A stretch of 32,170 bases of DNA, from positions 1-32,170 of the forward strand of contig CACOSI010000008.1 in assembly GCA_902629855.1 (NCBI GenBank), in the 5' to 3' direction. Origin of the DNA: an uncultured Fidelibacterota bacterium (GTDB lineage Bacteria; Fidelibacterota; Marinisomatia; Marinisomatales; Marinisomataceae). Under the pieces are notes generated by a model. That model saw nothing but the letters and a program-made list of their open reading frames with translations. It ran no database searches and was not told where the DNA came from. The position numbers and the translations under genes are program-made. How positions within the stretch are numbered: position 1 is the first letter of the stretch; the number at the start of each line of letters is the position of its first letter. Below are positions 9,540 through 17,030 of the stretch, piece after piece.

Positions 9540-10862
9540 CTAATTCCTATAAAAATTAAGTTTTGCGATTTTTTTTGAATTTTTTGATAATCTATAATTA
9601 TTACTTAATTGATGACCAGCAACCCATACAATTTCTGTTCCATTACAAACTACAAAAGTATTTTTTTTATCAACATAAGAGATTTTTTTATCATTTAAAA
9701 ATTTTGATACTTTCTTTTTACCATTCATCCCTAAAGGGTAAAAGTAATCATCAGATTTGATACTCCTAATGGTTAAGTTACTACTGATTTTATCTGCATC
9801 GATATATTCAGTATTTCTGTCTTTTGAGAATTTTTTAGGCATTTTTTCATAACTCCACTTAAAAGTGAAATTTTCAATTAATTTTTCTTCGTCAACAATT
9901 ACATTTTCTGAAAAACTTGAAAATTGTTTATTTGATATTACAATCTCTTTCCTATCGAATGTGATTACATAATTATTAAGATTTTTTTTGCTTCCAGTTT
10001 TTCCTTTTTTTAGAAAATCTTTTAACTCTTCTACCATATTTTTATTAAAAGACTGATTGTTTGAAATACATAATCTTTTAATAATGTTTAATTTTAATAA
10101 AAATGGATAATTATTGAAATTATCTAACTGTAGAAAATGTAAGTCACCTTCATGGGAGTAGTAATCAGATTCAAAAAAATTATCAGTGTTGTACTCAATT
10201 AACTCATTAACTTCATTAATTCTATTTTTTAAGCTAGTAAATGGTTTTTCAATATTTGGTTTTATGGAATGTAATTTTGAAAAAATATTTTTTCTTAAAA
10301 AATTTCTCAAAAATTTTTCATCATTATTAGTAGGATCATCCAAATATTTAAGATTATAACGATCAGCATAATCAATAATATCTTTTTTAATAAAGTTTAA
10401 CATCGGTCTAAAAATATGTTTTTTCTTTTCCCTAATGCCTTTGAGACCATTAAAACCAGACGAATTGAGAATTTTCATAAAAATAGTTTCTGCTTGATCA
10501 AGTGAATGATGTGCAGTAAAAATATAATCAGCATTAATTTCATTTTTAATGTTGTACAATAATTTGTAGCGCTTATCTCTTAGTTTGCTTTCAATATTTG
10601 AATCGATTTGATTAGCATTTATACTTTCAGTATAAAAATCCCAATTATTGTCTTTAGCAAGATTTTGAACAAAATTTTCCATTTTTTTAGAATCTCTATG
10701 AAAATTATGATTTATATGTGCTACAGATATTGTGTATTGACTAGCAATTTCCTTGCATAAGTGCATTAAAACGGTAGAATCCAATCCTCCAGAAACAGCT
10801 AAAATGATGTGTGATTTAGCTGGAATATTATTATAAATTTTTTTGTTAAAGTTATTTTGCAT
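9540..10862 (-). CDS. tilS: tRNA(Ile)-lysidine synthase
   Basis: TilS converts C34 of the CAU-anticodon isoleucine tRNA to lysidine, so that it reads AUA rather than AUG. AUA is used often in this AT-rich segment. The 440-residue protein begins with the PP-loop ATPase motif SGGLDS at 24-29 ('ILAVSGGLDSTVLMHL'), followed by 'FTAHHSLDQAETIFMKIL', characteristic of TilS. The C-terminal part is more diverged but contains 'PLGMNGKKKVSKFLNDKKI', typical of the TilS C-terminal domain. The start overlaps the 3' end of the metallo-hydrolase gene by 11 bases. The tilS-ftsH order is widespread among bacteria. Confidence 0.93.
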   Translation of the reverse strand: MQNNFNKKIYNNIPAKSHIILAVSGGLDSTVLMHLCKEIASQYTISVAHINHNFHRDSKKMENFVQNLAKDNNWDFYTESINANQIDSNIESKLRDKRYKLLYNIKNEINADYIFTAHHSLDQAETIFMKILNSSGFNGLKGIREKKKHIFRPMLNFIKKDIIDYADRYNLKYLDDPTNNDEKFLRNFLRKNIFSKLHSIKPNIEKPFTSLKNRINEVNELIEYNTDNFFESDYYSHEGDLHFLQLDNFNNYPFLLKLNIIKRLCISNNQSFNKNMVEELKDFLKKGKTGSKKNLNNYVITFDRKEIVISNKQFSSFSENVIVDEEKLIENFTFKWSYEKMPKKFSKDRNTEYIDADKISSNLTIRSIKSDDYFYPLGMNGKKKVSKFLNDKKISYVDKKNTFVVCNGTEIVWVAGHQLSNNYRLSKNSKKIAKLNFYRN

Positions 10863-11484
10863 ACTTCATTAAATATGGATTTGTTTTCAATTCTTGTGCA
10901 ATAGAAGTTTGTTCTCCATGTCCAGTACAAAGTATTGAATTTTTATCAAAAGAATTTACAAAACTTTCTAATGATTTTTCCATATCTAATGGATTAGATG
11001 CAGGTAAATCTGTTCTACCAATCGAACCCTTAAAAATTAAATCACCACAAAAAATGATTCCATCAATTTCAAAGCTCATGCAACCAGGAGAATGCCCTGG
11101 ATTGAAAAAGCATCTGAATTTAAAATTATTAATTTGTATTTCGGTCTCATTTTTATCAATCCAATTTGTGATTTTAGGTTTTTTAGCTTCAACTTTCCAA
11201 AATCCTGCAAGTTTTTCATAGTTTTCTATCAATAAAAAATCTTCTTTACACATATAAATAGGAATGGAATAACTGCTTTGGCATTTCTCAGCTGAGGCTA
11301 TATGATCTATATGAGCATGAGTTGCTAGAACAGCAATTGGATTTAAATGATTATTATTAATGAAATCATCAATGAGCTGAAATCCAAGACCTGGATCTAT
11401 AATAATAGCGTCTTTATTTTCATCAAATAAAATGTAAATGTTCTCTTCCAGAAGGTTGGAAATAATACATTTATAATTAAACAT
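10852..11484 (-). CDS. Metallo-beta-lactamase-fold hydrolase, glyoxalase II-like
   Basis: This 210-residue soluble protein has the metal-binding pattern of the glyoxalase II/YcbL branch of the metallo-beta-lactamase fold: 'THAHIDHIAS' (HxHxDH), 'GHSPGCMSFE', 'IFCGDLIFKGSIGRTDLP' and a final 'GHG'. It is short, like YcbL, and lacks the C-terminal domain of full-length GloB. The likely reaction is hydrolysis of a thioester such as S-lactoylglutathione or a related compound; the substrate cannot be read from sequence. Its ATG overlaps the stop of the GAPDH gene (TAATG), which suggests co-expression. A role in clearing methylglyoxal formed from triose phosphates would fit that neighbour, but this is inference. 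Confidence 0.85.
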   Translation of the reverse strand: MFNYKCIISNLLEENIYILFDENKDAIIIDPGLGFQLIDDFINNNHLNPIAVLATHAHIDHIASAEKCQSSYSIPIYMCKEDFLLIENYEKLAGFWKVEAKKPKITNWIDKNETEIQINNFKFRCFFNPGHSPGCMSFEIDGIIFCGDLIFKGSIGRTDLPASNPLDMEKSLESFVNSFDKNSILCTGHGEQTSIAQELKTNPYLMKYAK

Positions 11485-12548
11485 TAAACTCTATCAAAAA
11501 AGAATGGACCTAGAGTATTAATCTTATCTTGATAAGAATGTGGATTTAAGAATCTGACAGTAGCTGCAATACTCGAAAGTATAGAATTTCCATCTTGAGG
11601 TGTAAAACAAAATCCAGAGATTTCATGATCATTTCTCACATTTATTGATTCTTCGACAATAACTGTTTGATTAAGAATTCTTCCATAGAGACCCTGATCT
11701 CTTCCAAAAGAAAATACTTCATTTGTAGAATGATGTTCAGTTAAGGCAATTCTATCATTGCCTTTCAATAAATCAATTACTTTATCTTTAGATGTAGGCT
11801 CTTTTACTTTCAAATTAAACCATACTGTATGCATATATTGAGAATTAACTTTCATTGCAGATGAAAATAAATCTAAATCTAAATTCATCGTTTTAAATAG
11901 ACCTGCAGCATCTTCAGCATGGTGGGTTCCATATAAAGGATGTCCATGATTATTTACTGTAGGGGCTGGTACAAAACTACCTGTTTGACTAATGTCATTA
12001 CTTCTTCTAATGCATACAAATTTTCCATCAACAAGATTATCTGGGGAGATACTTAAAGCAATTGTGTTAACTAAACAAGCGATATTATGAGTATTGCATG
12101 AAACAATCTGTAAAAATTGATCTTCAGAGTTAATTACATGATCATTTATTCCTCTTGCATATTTTTTACCAAAACCATTTTCACTACCCTGAGCAAGAAA
12201 ACCCTTAACCTTATCAGTATATTTTTTATAAAAATTTTCTTTGTTGCTATGACCATGTCCACTTGGAGTGCAATCAATTACAACTGAACTTCTTGAAATA
12301 GCTTCATCCATTGTAAATTCAGGATCCAAGCCAATTTCTTTAAAACTTTCAACTCTGTCTTCAAGTACTGATAAACGAGCGCCCTTAGAAATTAAATTTT
12401 TAATCTTTGGGGCATCTTTTGTTAAAGGAGAGTGTTTATGAAAAGTAATTTCATCAATTCCTAAGTTACTTTTTTGTTCACATAAAATTCCAATCAATGG
12501 TTCTCCGATTGTTCCTGTTCCAACGATATGTACGACTTTTCTATCCAT
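11484..12548 (-). CDS. Archaeal-type (type II) glyceraldehyde-3-phosphate dehydrogenase
   Basis: The 354-residue protein resembles the archaeal GAPDH family rather than the classical bacterial GapA. It has an N-terminal Rossmann motif GTGTIG at 10-15, 'FLAQGSEN' at 117-124, and a catalytic-site motif SCNT with Cys151 ('IVSCNTHNIACLV'). A late block 'FGRDQGLYGRILNQTVIVEE' followed by SINV matches the corresponding archaeal segment (GRDLGR...EESINV) as I remember it. The usual GapA motif SCTTNC is absent. Members oxidise glyceraldehyde-3-phosphate to 1,3-bisphosphoglycerate with NAD(P). The ATG at 12548 is preceded by GGGGG at 12558-12562, a plausible ribosome site. The gene follows ccmD and overlaps the metallo-hydrolase start. 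Family placement is good; direction of flux and cofactor preference are unknown. Confidence 0.8.
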   Translation of the reverse strand: MDRKVVHIVGTGTIGEPLIGILCEQKSNLGIDEITFHKHSPLTKDAPKIKNLISKGARLSVLEDRVESFKEIGLDPEFTMDEAISRSSVVIDCTPSGHGHSNKENFYKKYTDKVKGFLAQGSENGFGKKYARGINDHVINSEDQFLQIVSCNTHNIACLVNTIALSISPDNLVDGKFVCIRRSNDISQTGSFVPAPTVNNHGHPLYGTHHAEDAAGLFKTMNLDLDLFSSAMKVNSQYMHTVWFNLKVKEPTSKDKVIDLLKGNDRIALTEHHSTNEVFSFGRDQGLYGRILNQTVIVEESINVRNDHEISGFCFTPQDGNSILSSIAATVRFLNPHSYQDKINTLGPFFFDRV

Positions 12549-12565
12549 AATTAATTTCCCCCAAA

Positions 12566-12664
12566 TTAATTTTTATATTTTTTTATATTAATAATGAACC
12601 ATAATAAAATAGTTATAAATACAACAAAAAGTGCTGACAAAAAATAGGATAGATAATTATACAT
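12566..12664 (-). CDS. ccmD: CcmD-like small membrane protein
   Basis: A 32-residue frame starts at ATG 12664, overlapping the last 8 bases of ccmC, and stops at 12566. It consists of a short start (MYNYLSYFL), one hydrophobic helix at about residues 8-26, and a lysine-rich tail (KKYKN). CcmD in known cytochrome c maturation operons is a small single-helix protein encoded directly after ccmC, and helps release holo-CcmE from the CcmABC complex. Position, overlap and topology all match. It is shorter than most CcmD proteins (about 40-70 residues), and sequence alone cannot prove homology at this length. Confidence 0.7.
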   Translation of the reverse strand: MYNYLSYFLSALFVVFITILLWFIINIKKYKN

Positions 12665-13304
12665 ATCTGTCCTCAATATCTTGCTTTTTAAGTACTGCAA
12701 TTTTTAATGATAACATTAAAAACATTAAAACAGTGAAAGAAAGTAGAGAAAATAGAAAAGGATTTAAAATACCAGAAGGTTGCTTATCCATTCCGAGCTG
12801 AGGATGAGATTGTATTTCAGCAGCCCAAAAATTAACTGATGCAAAAATAATTGGTATATCAAGAAATGCAATTATTCCAATTATTGCACATATAAGAGCA
12901 ACTCTTTGTCTATACAGCCCAACATTTCTCAAAATAAAGTATCCAACATATATCAAAAATAATACTAAAGTTGTAACTAGTCTTGGCTCCCAAACCCAAG
13001 GTTGTCCCCAAATAGGAGTCGCCCAAATGGGTCCAGTAATTAAAACAAGCATGGTAAAAATGGTTCCTATCTCTGCAGCAGCATACCCTATTCTATCATA
13101 TTTTAGATCTTTTTTAACTAAATACATAATTCCACTTAACATAACTATGAAATATGCAAGAAAACCAGACCATGCAATAGGAACATGCAGATAAAATATT
13201 TTTTGAGCCCATTCCTGTAAAGGAACCATTGGAGTGAAAAAAATCATCCAAATTAAATTTATAGACATCAGAAGTAAACAGACTAAAAAAAGTGCTAAAT
13301 TCAT
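12657..13304 (-). CDS. ccmC: Heme handling protein CcmC (cytochrome c maturation)
   Basis: CcmC presents heme to CcmE at the outer face of the inner membrane. The 215-residue protein has about six membrane helices and the tryptophan-rich heme motif at about residues 100-110, 'TPIWGQPWVWEPRL', close to the usual WGxxWxWD but with Glu in place of the final Asp. A candidate axial histidine is in 'YLHVPIAWSGFLAY', and another lies in 'EIQSHPQLGMD' before the last helix. The ATG at 13304 overlaps the ccmB stop by one base. Length and order (A-B-C-D) are normal for the family. Confidence 0.92.
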   Translation of the reverse strand: MNLALFLVCLLLMSINLIWMIFFTPMVPLQEWAQKIFYLHVPIAWSGFLAYFIVMLSGIMYLVKKDLKYDRIGYAAAEIGTIFTMLVLITGPIWATPIWGQPWVWEPRLVTTLVLFLIYVGYFILRNVGLYRQRVALICAIIGIIAFLDIPIIFASVNFWAAEIQSHPQLGMDKQPSGILNPFLFSLLSFTVLMFLMLSLKIAVLKKQDIEDRYV

Positions 13305-13966
13305 TATTGTTTAATCAATCTCCCAAAAAGATTTATCCCTAATACCATAGACATTAAGGCGAAAGTTAATAAAATCATCCAAGAATCAGTATATAAAATT
13401 AGCTCATCTTCTAAAATTAAAGTTAAAAAAATACTGGAGGCATTTACTAAGATTGGTACTATAATAGGAAAAAAAATTAAAGGGAAAAGAAATCCTTTTA
13501 TATTGGATACATTTGTTATTAAAAAAATTAAGATTCCAACACCTAAAAGTCCAAAATTGGATAATAAAAAAAGGGGTAAAAAAAATAATGTTTGCTTGGA
13601 AATAATAGTTTCAGTGAAGATAAAATAAAGTGAAGAAATAATTATTTGAAGCATCAACATAATAAGGCTAAAAGAAACAACTTTTGATAAAAATAATAGC
13701 CATAAATCTTTTGATGATGAATACAATAAATCATAGATACCATACTCTTTTTCTCTTGCAAATGAATTCTCGATTAGTTTAACTGAACAAAAAGATATGA
13801 CTATCCAAAAAAATCCAACAAAAATAGTTATGTCAATGATTTTTGCTGGTGGAAAAGAAAATAAAAGAAGTAAAAAACATGCGACTGAGAAAAAAAGCAT
13901 AAAGAATAAATTATTAGTCGACTTTCTTTCAAGAAAAAATTCATTATAAATCATATTAAATAACAT
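13304..13966 (-). CDS. ccmB: Cytochrome c maturation ABC transporter permease CcmB
   Basis: The 220-residue, very hydrophobic protein has about six membrane helices. It contains the family-typical 'ENSFAREKEYGIYDLLYSS' block at about 67-85, comparable to the ExExGTL(D/E)xL region of CcmB proteins. CcmB forms the membrane part of CcmAB, which uses ATP to release heme-loaded CcmE from CcmC/CcmD. The start overlaps the 3' end of ccmA by 11 bases, and the stop overlaps the ccmC ATG. Sequence is diverged, but context makes the assignment firm. Confidence 0.88.
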   Translation of the reverse strand: MLFNMIYNEFFLERKSTNNLFFMLFFSVACFLLLLFSFPPAKIIDITIFVGFFWIVISFCSVKLIENSFAREKEYGIYDLLYSSSKDLWLLFLSKVVSFSLIMLMLQIIISSLYFIFTETIISKQTLFFLPLFLLSNFGLLGVGILIFLITNVSNIKGFLFPLIFFPIIVPILVNASSIFLTLILEDELILYTDSWMILLTFALMSMVLGINLFGRLIKQ

Positions 13967-14561
13967 TTTGAACTAGATCCTGATTTTTAATTATGAAGTT
14001 TTTGGTTGATATTTCCTTACTTTTCTCAATCATATGGGATGAAAAAATGATTGATTTATTATTTTTTTTCCAATTTTGAAATATATTTTGAAAAATCTTT
14101 ATTCCATCTTCATCCAAATTACTAAAAGGTTCATCTATCAATAAATAGTCCCAATCAATATTCATTGCAATTAATAGCTTATTCCTTTGCAAATTACCTC
14201 TTGAAAAAAATTTTAGCTGTAAATGTTCTAAGCTCTTAATTTTTAGCTGCTTGAGTGAAAGACTGAAACATTCTTCATCAAAGAATTGGCCATATTGACG
14301 CAATATAATTTTTAAATTTTCTTCAATAGTCAACTCTCCAAAAATATTTGGTTTATCACTTAAAAAAACAAAGTTTTTATCTGAAATAATTTTTCCACTA
14401 TCAAAGTTTATTAAATTAGCTAAGCATTTTAAAAAAGTGGTTTTTCCTGAACCATTAGGTCCAGAAATAGAAATAATCTCACCACCACTCAAGCTAAAGT
14501 TTATATCATTTAAAATTGATTTATTTGAATATTTTTTGGAAAGTTTTTCTACAGAAAGCAT
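13956..14561 (-). CDS. ccmA: Cytochrome c maturation ABC transporter ATPase CcmA
   Basis: The 201-residue ATPase powers release of holo-CcmE. Walker A is GPNGSGKT at 34-41, Walker B 'YLLIDEPFSNLD' at 139-150, and the switch histidine is His176 (SSHMIEKS). The ABC signature is unusual: the place of LSxGQ is taken by FSRGN at 119-123, keeping Ser and Gly but losing the Gln. I chose ATG at 14561 rather than the GTG one codon upstream. The ATG shares its first base with the stop of the small gene before it (TGATG), which is the tight coupling seen elsewhere in this operon. It overlaps ccmB by 11 bases. Confidence 0.9.
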   Translation of the reverse strand: MLSVEKLSKKYSNKSILNDINFSLSGGEIISISGPNGSGKTTFLKCLANLINFDSGKIISDKNFVFLSDKPNIFGELTIEENLKIILRQYGQFFDEECFSLSLKQLKIKSLEHLQLKFFSRGNLQRNKLLIAMNIDWDYLLIDEPFSNLDEDGIKIFQNIFQNWKKNNKSIIFSSHMIEKSKEISTKNFIIKNQDLVQNVI

Positions 14562-14650
14562 CACTTAATTTTATTTATTAATGGCCAAAAAACATAGGCA
14601 ATTACTATAAATAGAAGGAAAAAGATAAAGATTTGATTGAACCATTCCAT
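14561..14650 (-). CDS. 29-residue single-helix membrane peptide between ccmF and ccmA, possibly a minimal CcmI/CcmH-type anchor
   Basis: An ATG at 14650 shares one base with the ccmF stop (TAATG). The frame runs 29 codons to a TGA at 14561-14563 that shares one base with the ccmA ATG (TGATG). The peptide starts MEWFNQ, has one hydrophobic helix at about residues 7-23, and ends 'FWPLINKIK'. That helix-then-WPL-then-basic pattern resembles the N-terminal anchor of CcmI proteins. Without this frame there would be an unusual 85-base gap in an otherwise overlapping operon. I infer a translated microprotein; homology to CcmI is only suggestive at this length. Confidence 0.6.
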   Translation of the reverse strand: MEWFNQIFIFFLLFIVIAYVFWPLINKIK

Positions 14651-16620
14651 TATCTTCTAATTCTATTTGGCCAAAATGCAAATAGCGATCCAACAACCAT
14701 TAAAATTCCACCAATCCATACCCAATTTACAAGCGGATTAATCATAATTTTAAAGTAACCTAAATTCTTTTCTGCGTCATATGCTGAAAAAATAGAATAC
14801 ACATCCTTTTGAATTGTACTATAAATATCTAATTCGCTATGAGGTTGTCTTTTTTCAGGATCTGAATTCCAATAGAAATATATTCTTTTTTCGGGCTTTA
14901 AATTTGTTAATAATTTATTTTTATCATCTATTACATCTATATCACTCATAAATGCATAATGATTATCTCTAGCTTCACTCTTTATACTATTTAACTTGAA
15001 AATATAATTGTTAAAATATATTTGCTCACCGGGAGAAAGACTAAATTCTTTTTCTGATTCAAATGCTCGTCCAATAAAACCAATGAACAATAAAACAATA
15101 CCTATATGGACTAAATATCCACCATTTTGATGTCTATTACTCATAAACATTTTATAAGTCGCAATTATAATATTACTATTTCTCTTTCTAAATTTTTTAA
15201 GAGATTTGTAATATTCGCCTAAAATTGATGATAAAGTAAAAGAAACGCCCATTATGGCAACGAGTACATAAAAATTATATTTTACAGAAAAGATGAAATA
15301 TAATGAGCCAACTAAAAAACTTGTAGACATTGGTATTAAAAAATTTTTTCTAAGAACTTTATATGAGGTTGATTTCCAGGAAAGTAATGGACCAATTCCC
15401 ATCAAGAAAAGTAGAACTAATCCAATTGGGACATTTAACTGATTAAAATATGACTGACCAACATAAATTTTTTCTCCGTCCCAAGCTTCAGATAAAATTG
15501 GGAATAATGTTCCCCACATAATCGTAAAGCACATAAGTATAAGTATTAAATTATTATATAAAAATCCTCCCTCTCTTGATGTAAAAGAATCAATTTTATC
15601 ATCTGTTTCTAAATAGGTTTTTCTACGCAAGAACCAAAAAACAGTATATAGAATTAAAACAGATAAGAAAGTGAAGAATAGTGGTCCTAAATTTTCAGCT
15701 GTAAATGAATGTACCGAACTAATAACCCCACTTCTTGTGATAAATGTACCAAGAACAACAAGTAAATAAGTTGAAGTAGCAAGCAAAATATTCCACTTTT
15801 TAAGCATTCCTCTTTTTTCTTGAATCATAGATGAGTGAATAAATGCAGTTAAAGTAAGCCACGGCATCAATGAAGAATTTTCTACTGGATCCCATGCCCA
15901 ATATCCACCCCATCCCAATTCATTATAAGCCCAATACCCTCCAAGAATTATTCCTGCAGATAAAAAAGTCCAGACTATAAGTGACCATCTTCTAATTGAT
16001 CTTACCCAATCAAAAGATACATTTTTTGAAATAGATGCTGCCATTGCCATTACAAAAATTATTGTGCATCCTGTAAAACCAACATAAAGTATTGGCGGAT
16101 GTATAGCCATAAAAAAGTTTTGTAGTAAAGGATTTAATCCATTTCCATTTTGTACTACAATATCTGAAGAAACAGGTTCAAAAGGGTTTGCAATGAAACT
16201 AGATAATATAATAAAAAATGAAAAAATGAATGTTAGAATTAGATACGAATTAAATTTTAGGTTTTCCATTTTTTTTAGAGTTTCAAAAATATAGATGACT
16301 GTAAAAAGTGATGTTATAAAAGACCAAAAAAGTAAAGAACCTGCCTGTCCTGCCCAGAGTGCAGTCACCTTATAAAAAGTTGGAGTTTCATAACTGGTAT
16401 ACTGTGCGACGTATTGAAGATTAAAATTACTTATTAGCAACTCATTTAAAAGGCAAAAAAACGCTAAAAATATACAATAACAAGTTGACAAAATAGATCT
16501 TTCACTTATATCAAGGTATGTTTTATCATTTCTAAGCTTGTATAGACATAAAAAGATGAATGATGAAAAAATTAAACCACCAGCTAGACTTATCGCTATG
16601 CTACCAATTTGAGAAATCAT
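14650..16620 (-). CDS. ccmF: Heme lyase subunit CcmF (cytochrome c synthase)
   Basis: CcmF takes heme from CcmE and attaches it to CxxCH motifs of apocytochrome c at the outer face of the membrane. The 656-residue polytopic protein has the diagnostic WWD domain at about 236-255 ('WGGYWAWDPVENSSLMPW'). It also has 'AIHPPILYVGF' (His174) and 'FIHSSM' (His262) on either side, the expected external heme-ligand histidines, and a C-terminal soluble domain at about 520-625 before the last helix. Length matches the family (about 650). It shares a base with the ccmE stop (TAATG) and with the small gene downstream. No ccmH or ccmG is present beside it. Confidence 0.97.
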   Translation of the reverse strand: MISQIGSIAISLAGGLIFSSFIFLCLYKLRNDKTYLDISERSILSTCYCIFLAFFCLLNELLISNFNLQYVAQYTSYETPTFYKVTALWAGQAGSLLFWSFITSLFTVIYIFETLKKMENLKFNSYLILTFIFSFFIILSSFIANPFEPVSSDIVVQNGNGLNPLLQNFFMAIHPPILYVGFTGCTIIFVMAMAASISKNVSFDWVRSIRRWSLIVWTFLSAGIILGGYWAYNELGWGGYWAWDPVENSSLMPWLTLTAFIHSSMIQEKRGMLKKWNILLATSTYLLVVLGTFITRSGVISSVHSFTAENLGPLFFTFLSVLILYTVFWFLRRKTYLETDDKIDSFTSREGGFLYNNLILILMCFTIMWGTLFPILSEAWDGEKIYVGQSYFNQLNVPIGLVLLFLMGIGPLLSWKSTSYKVLRKNFLIPMSTSFLVGSLYFIFSVKYNFYVLVAIMGVSFTLSSILGEYYKSLKKFRKRNSNIIIATYKMFMSNRHQNGGYLVHIGIVLLFIGFIGRAFESEKEFSLSPGEQIYFNNYIFKLNSIKSEARDNHYAFMSDIDVIDDKNKLLTNLKPEKRIYFYWNSDPEKRQPHSELDIYSTIQKDVYSIFSAYDAEKNLGYFKIMINPLVNWVWIGGILMVVGSLFAFWPNRIRR

Positions 16621-17027
16621 TATATCTTTTCAACATTCTTCAGGTCACCTTCATATCTTGAAGCACACTTTGTCTGAAGTTCTTTTGCAGTTATTAAATT
16701 GTTTGAATATGATCCCGAAACAACAACTTCAGCATCATCTGTAAAAAGGTCTGGACGAATACCATAATAGTAAACTTTTACACTATCTTGATTTTGATAT
16801 ACATAAAAAAATGCTTCTAACTGATCATCTTCTGAAATTTCGATGGAGTTAGGTTTTATATTACCACCTAATTTAATATTTGAAATATCAGATTTCTTAT
16901 TGATTAACTCTTGTACTGAATAGTATTTCATTGTTAACGAGTCATCTTGTTTAATATTTGTTAAATATACAATCCATCCAACAATGACTATAAAAATTAA
17001 AAATATTGAAGTACTTACTTTATTCAT
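16620..17027 (-). CDS. ccmE: Heme chaperone CcmE, CxxxY type
   Basis: CcmE is anchored in the inner membrane and carries covalently bound heme to CcmF. The 135-residue protein has one N-terminal helix at about 6-24 and an OB-fold domain with the family pattern 'YYYGIRPDLFTDDAEVVVSG'. Near the C-terminus the heme-attachment site is KCASRYE, with Cys121 and Tyr125. This is the CxxxY box of archaeal and Desulfovibrio-like CcmE rather than the HxxxY of E. coli, in which His binds the heme. It defines a variant often called System I*, which commonly lacks CcmH. The start lies 3 bases after the mutase stop, so the ccm genes are probably co-transcribed with it. Confidence 0.9.
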   Translation of the reverse strand: MNKVSTSIFLIFIVIVGWIVYLTNIKQDDSLTMKYYSVQELINKKSDISNIKLGGNIKPNSIEISEDDQLEAFFYVYQNQDSVKVYYYGIRPDLFTDDAEVVVSGSYSNNLITAKELQTKCASRYEGDLKNVEKI

Positions 17028-17030
17028 TTA

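Noticed and set aside
12549-12656. Empty spacer between ccmC and the GAPDH gene
   Set aside because: Most of it is filled by the ccmD-like frame, leaving only 17 bases before the GAPDH start.
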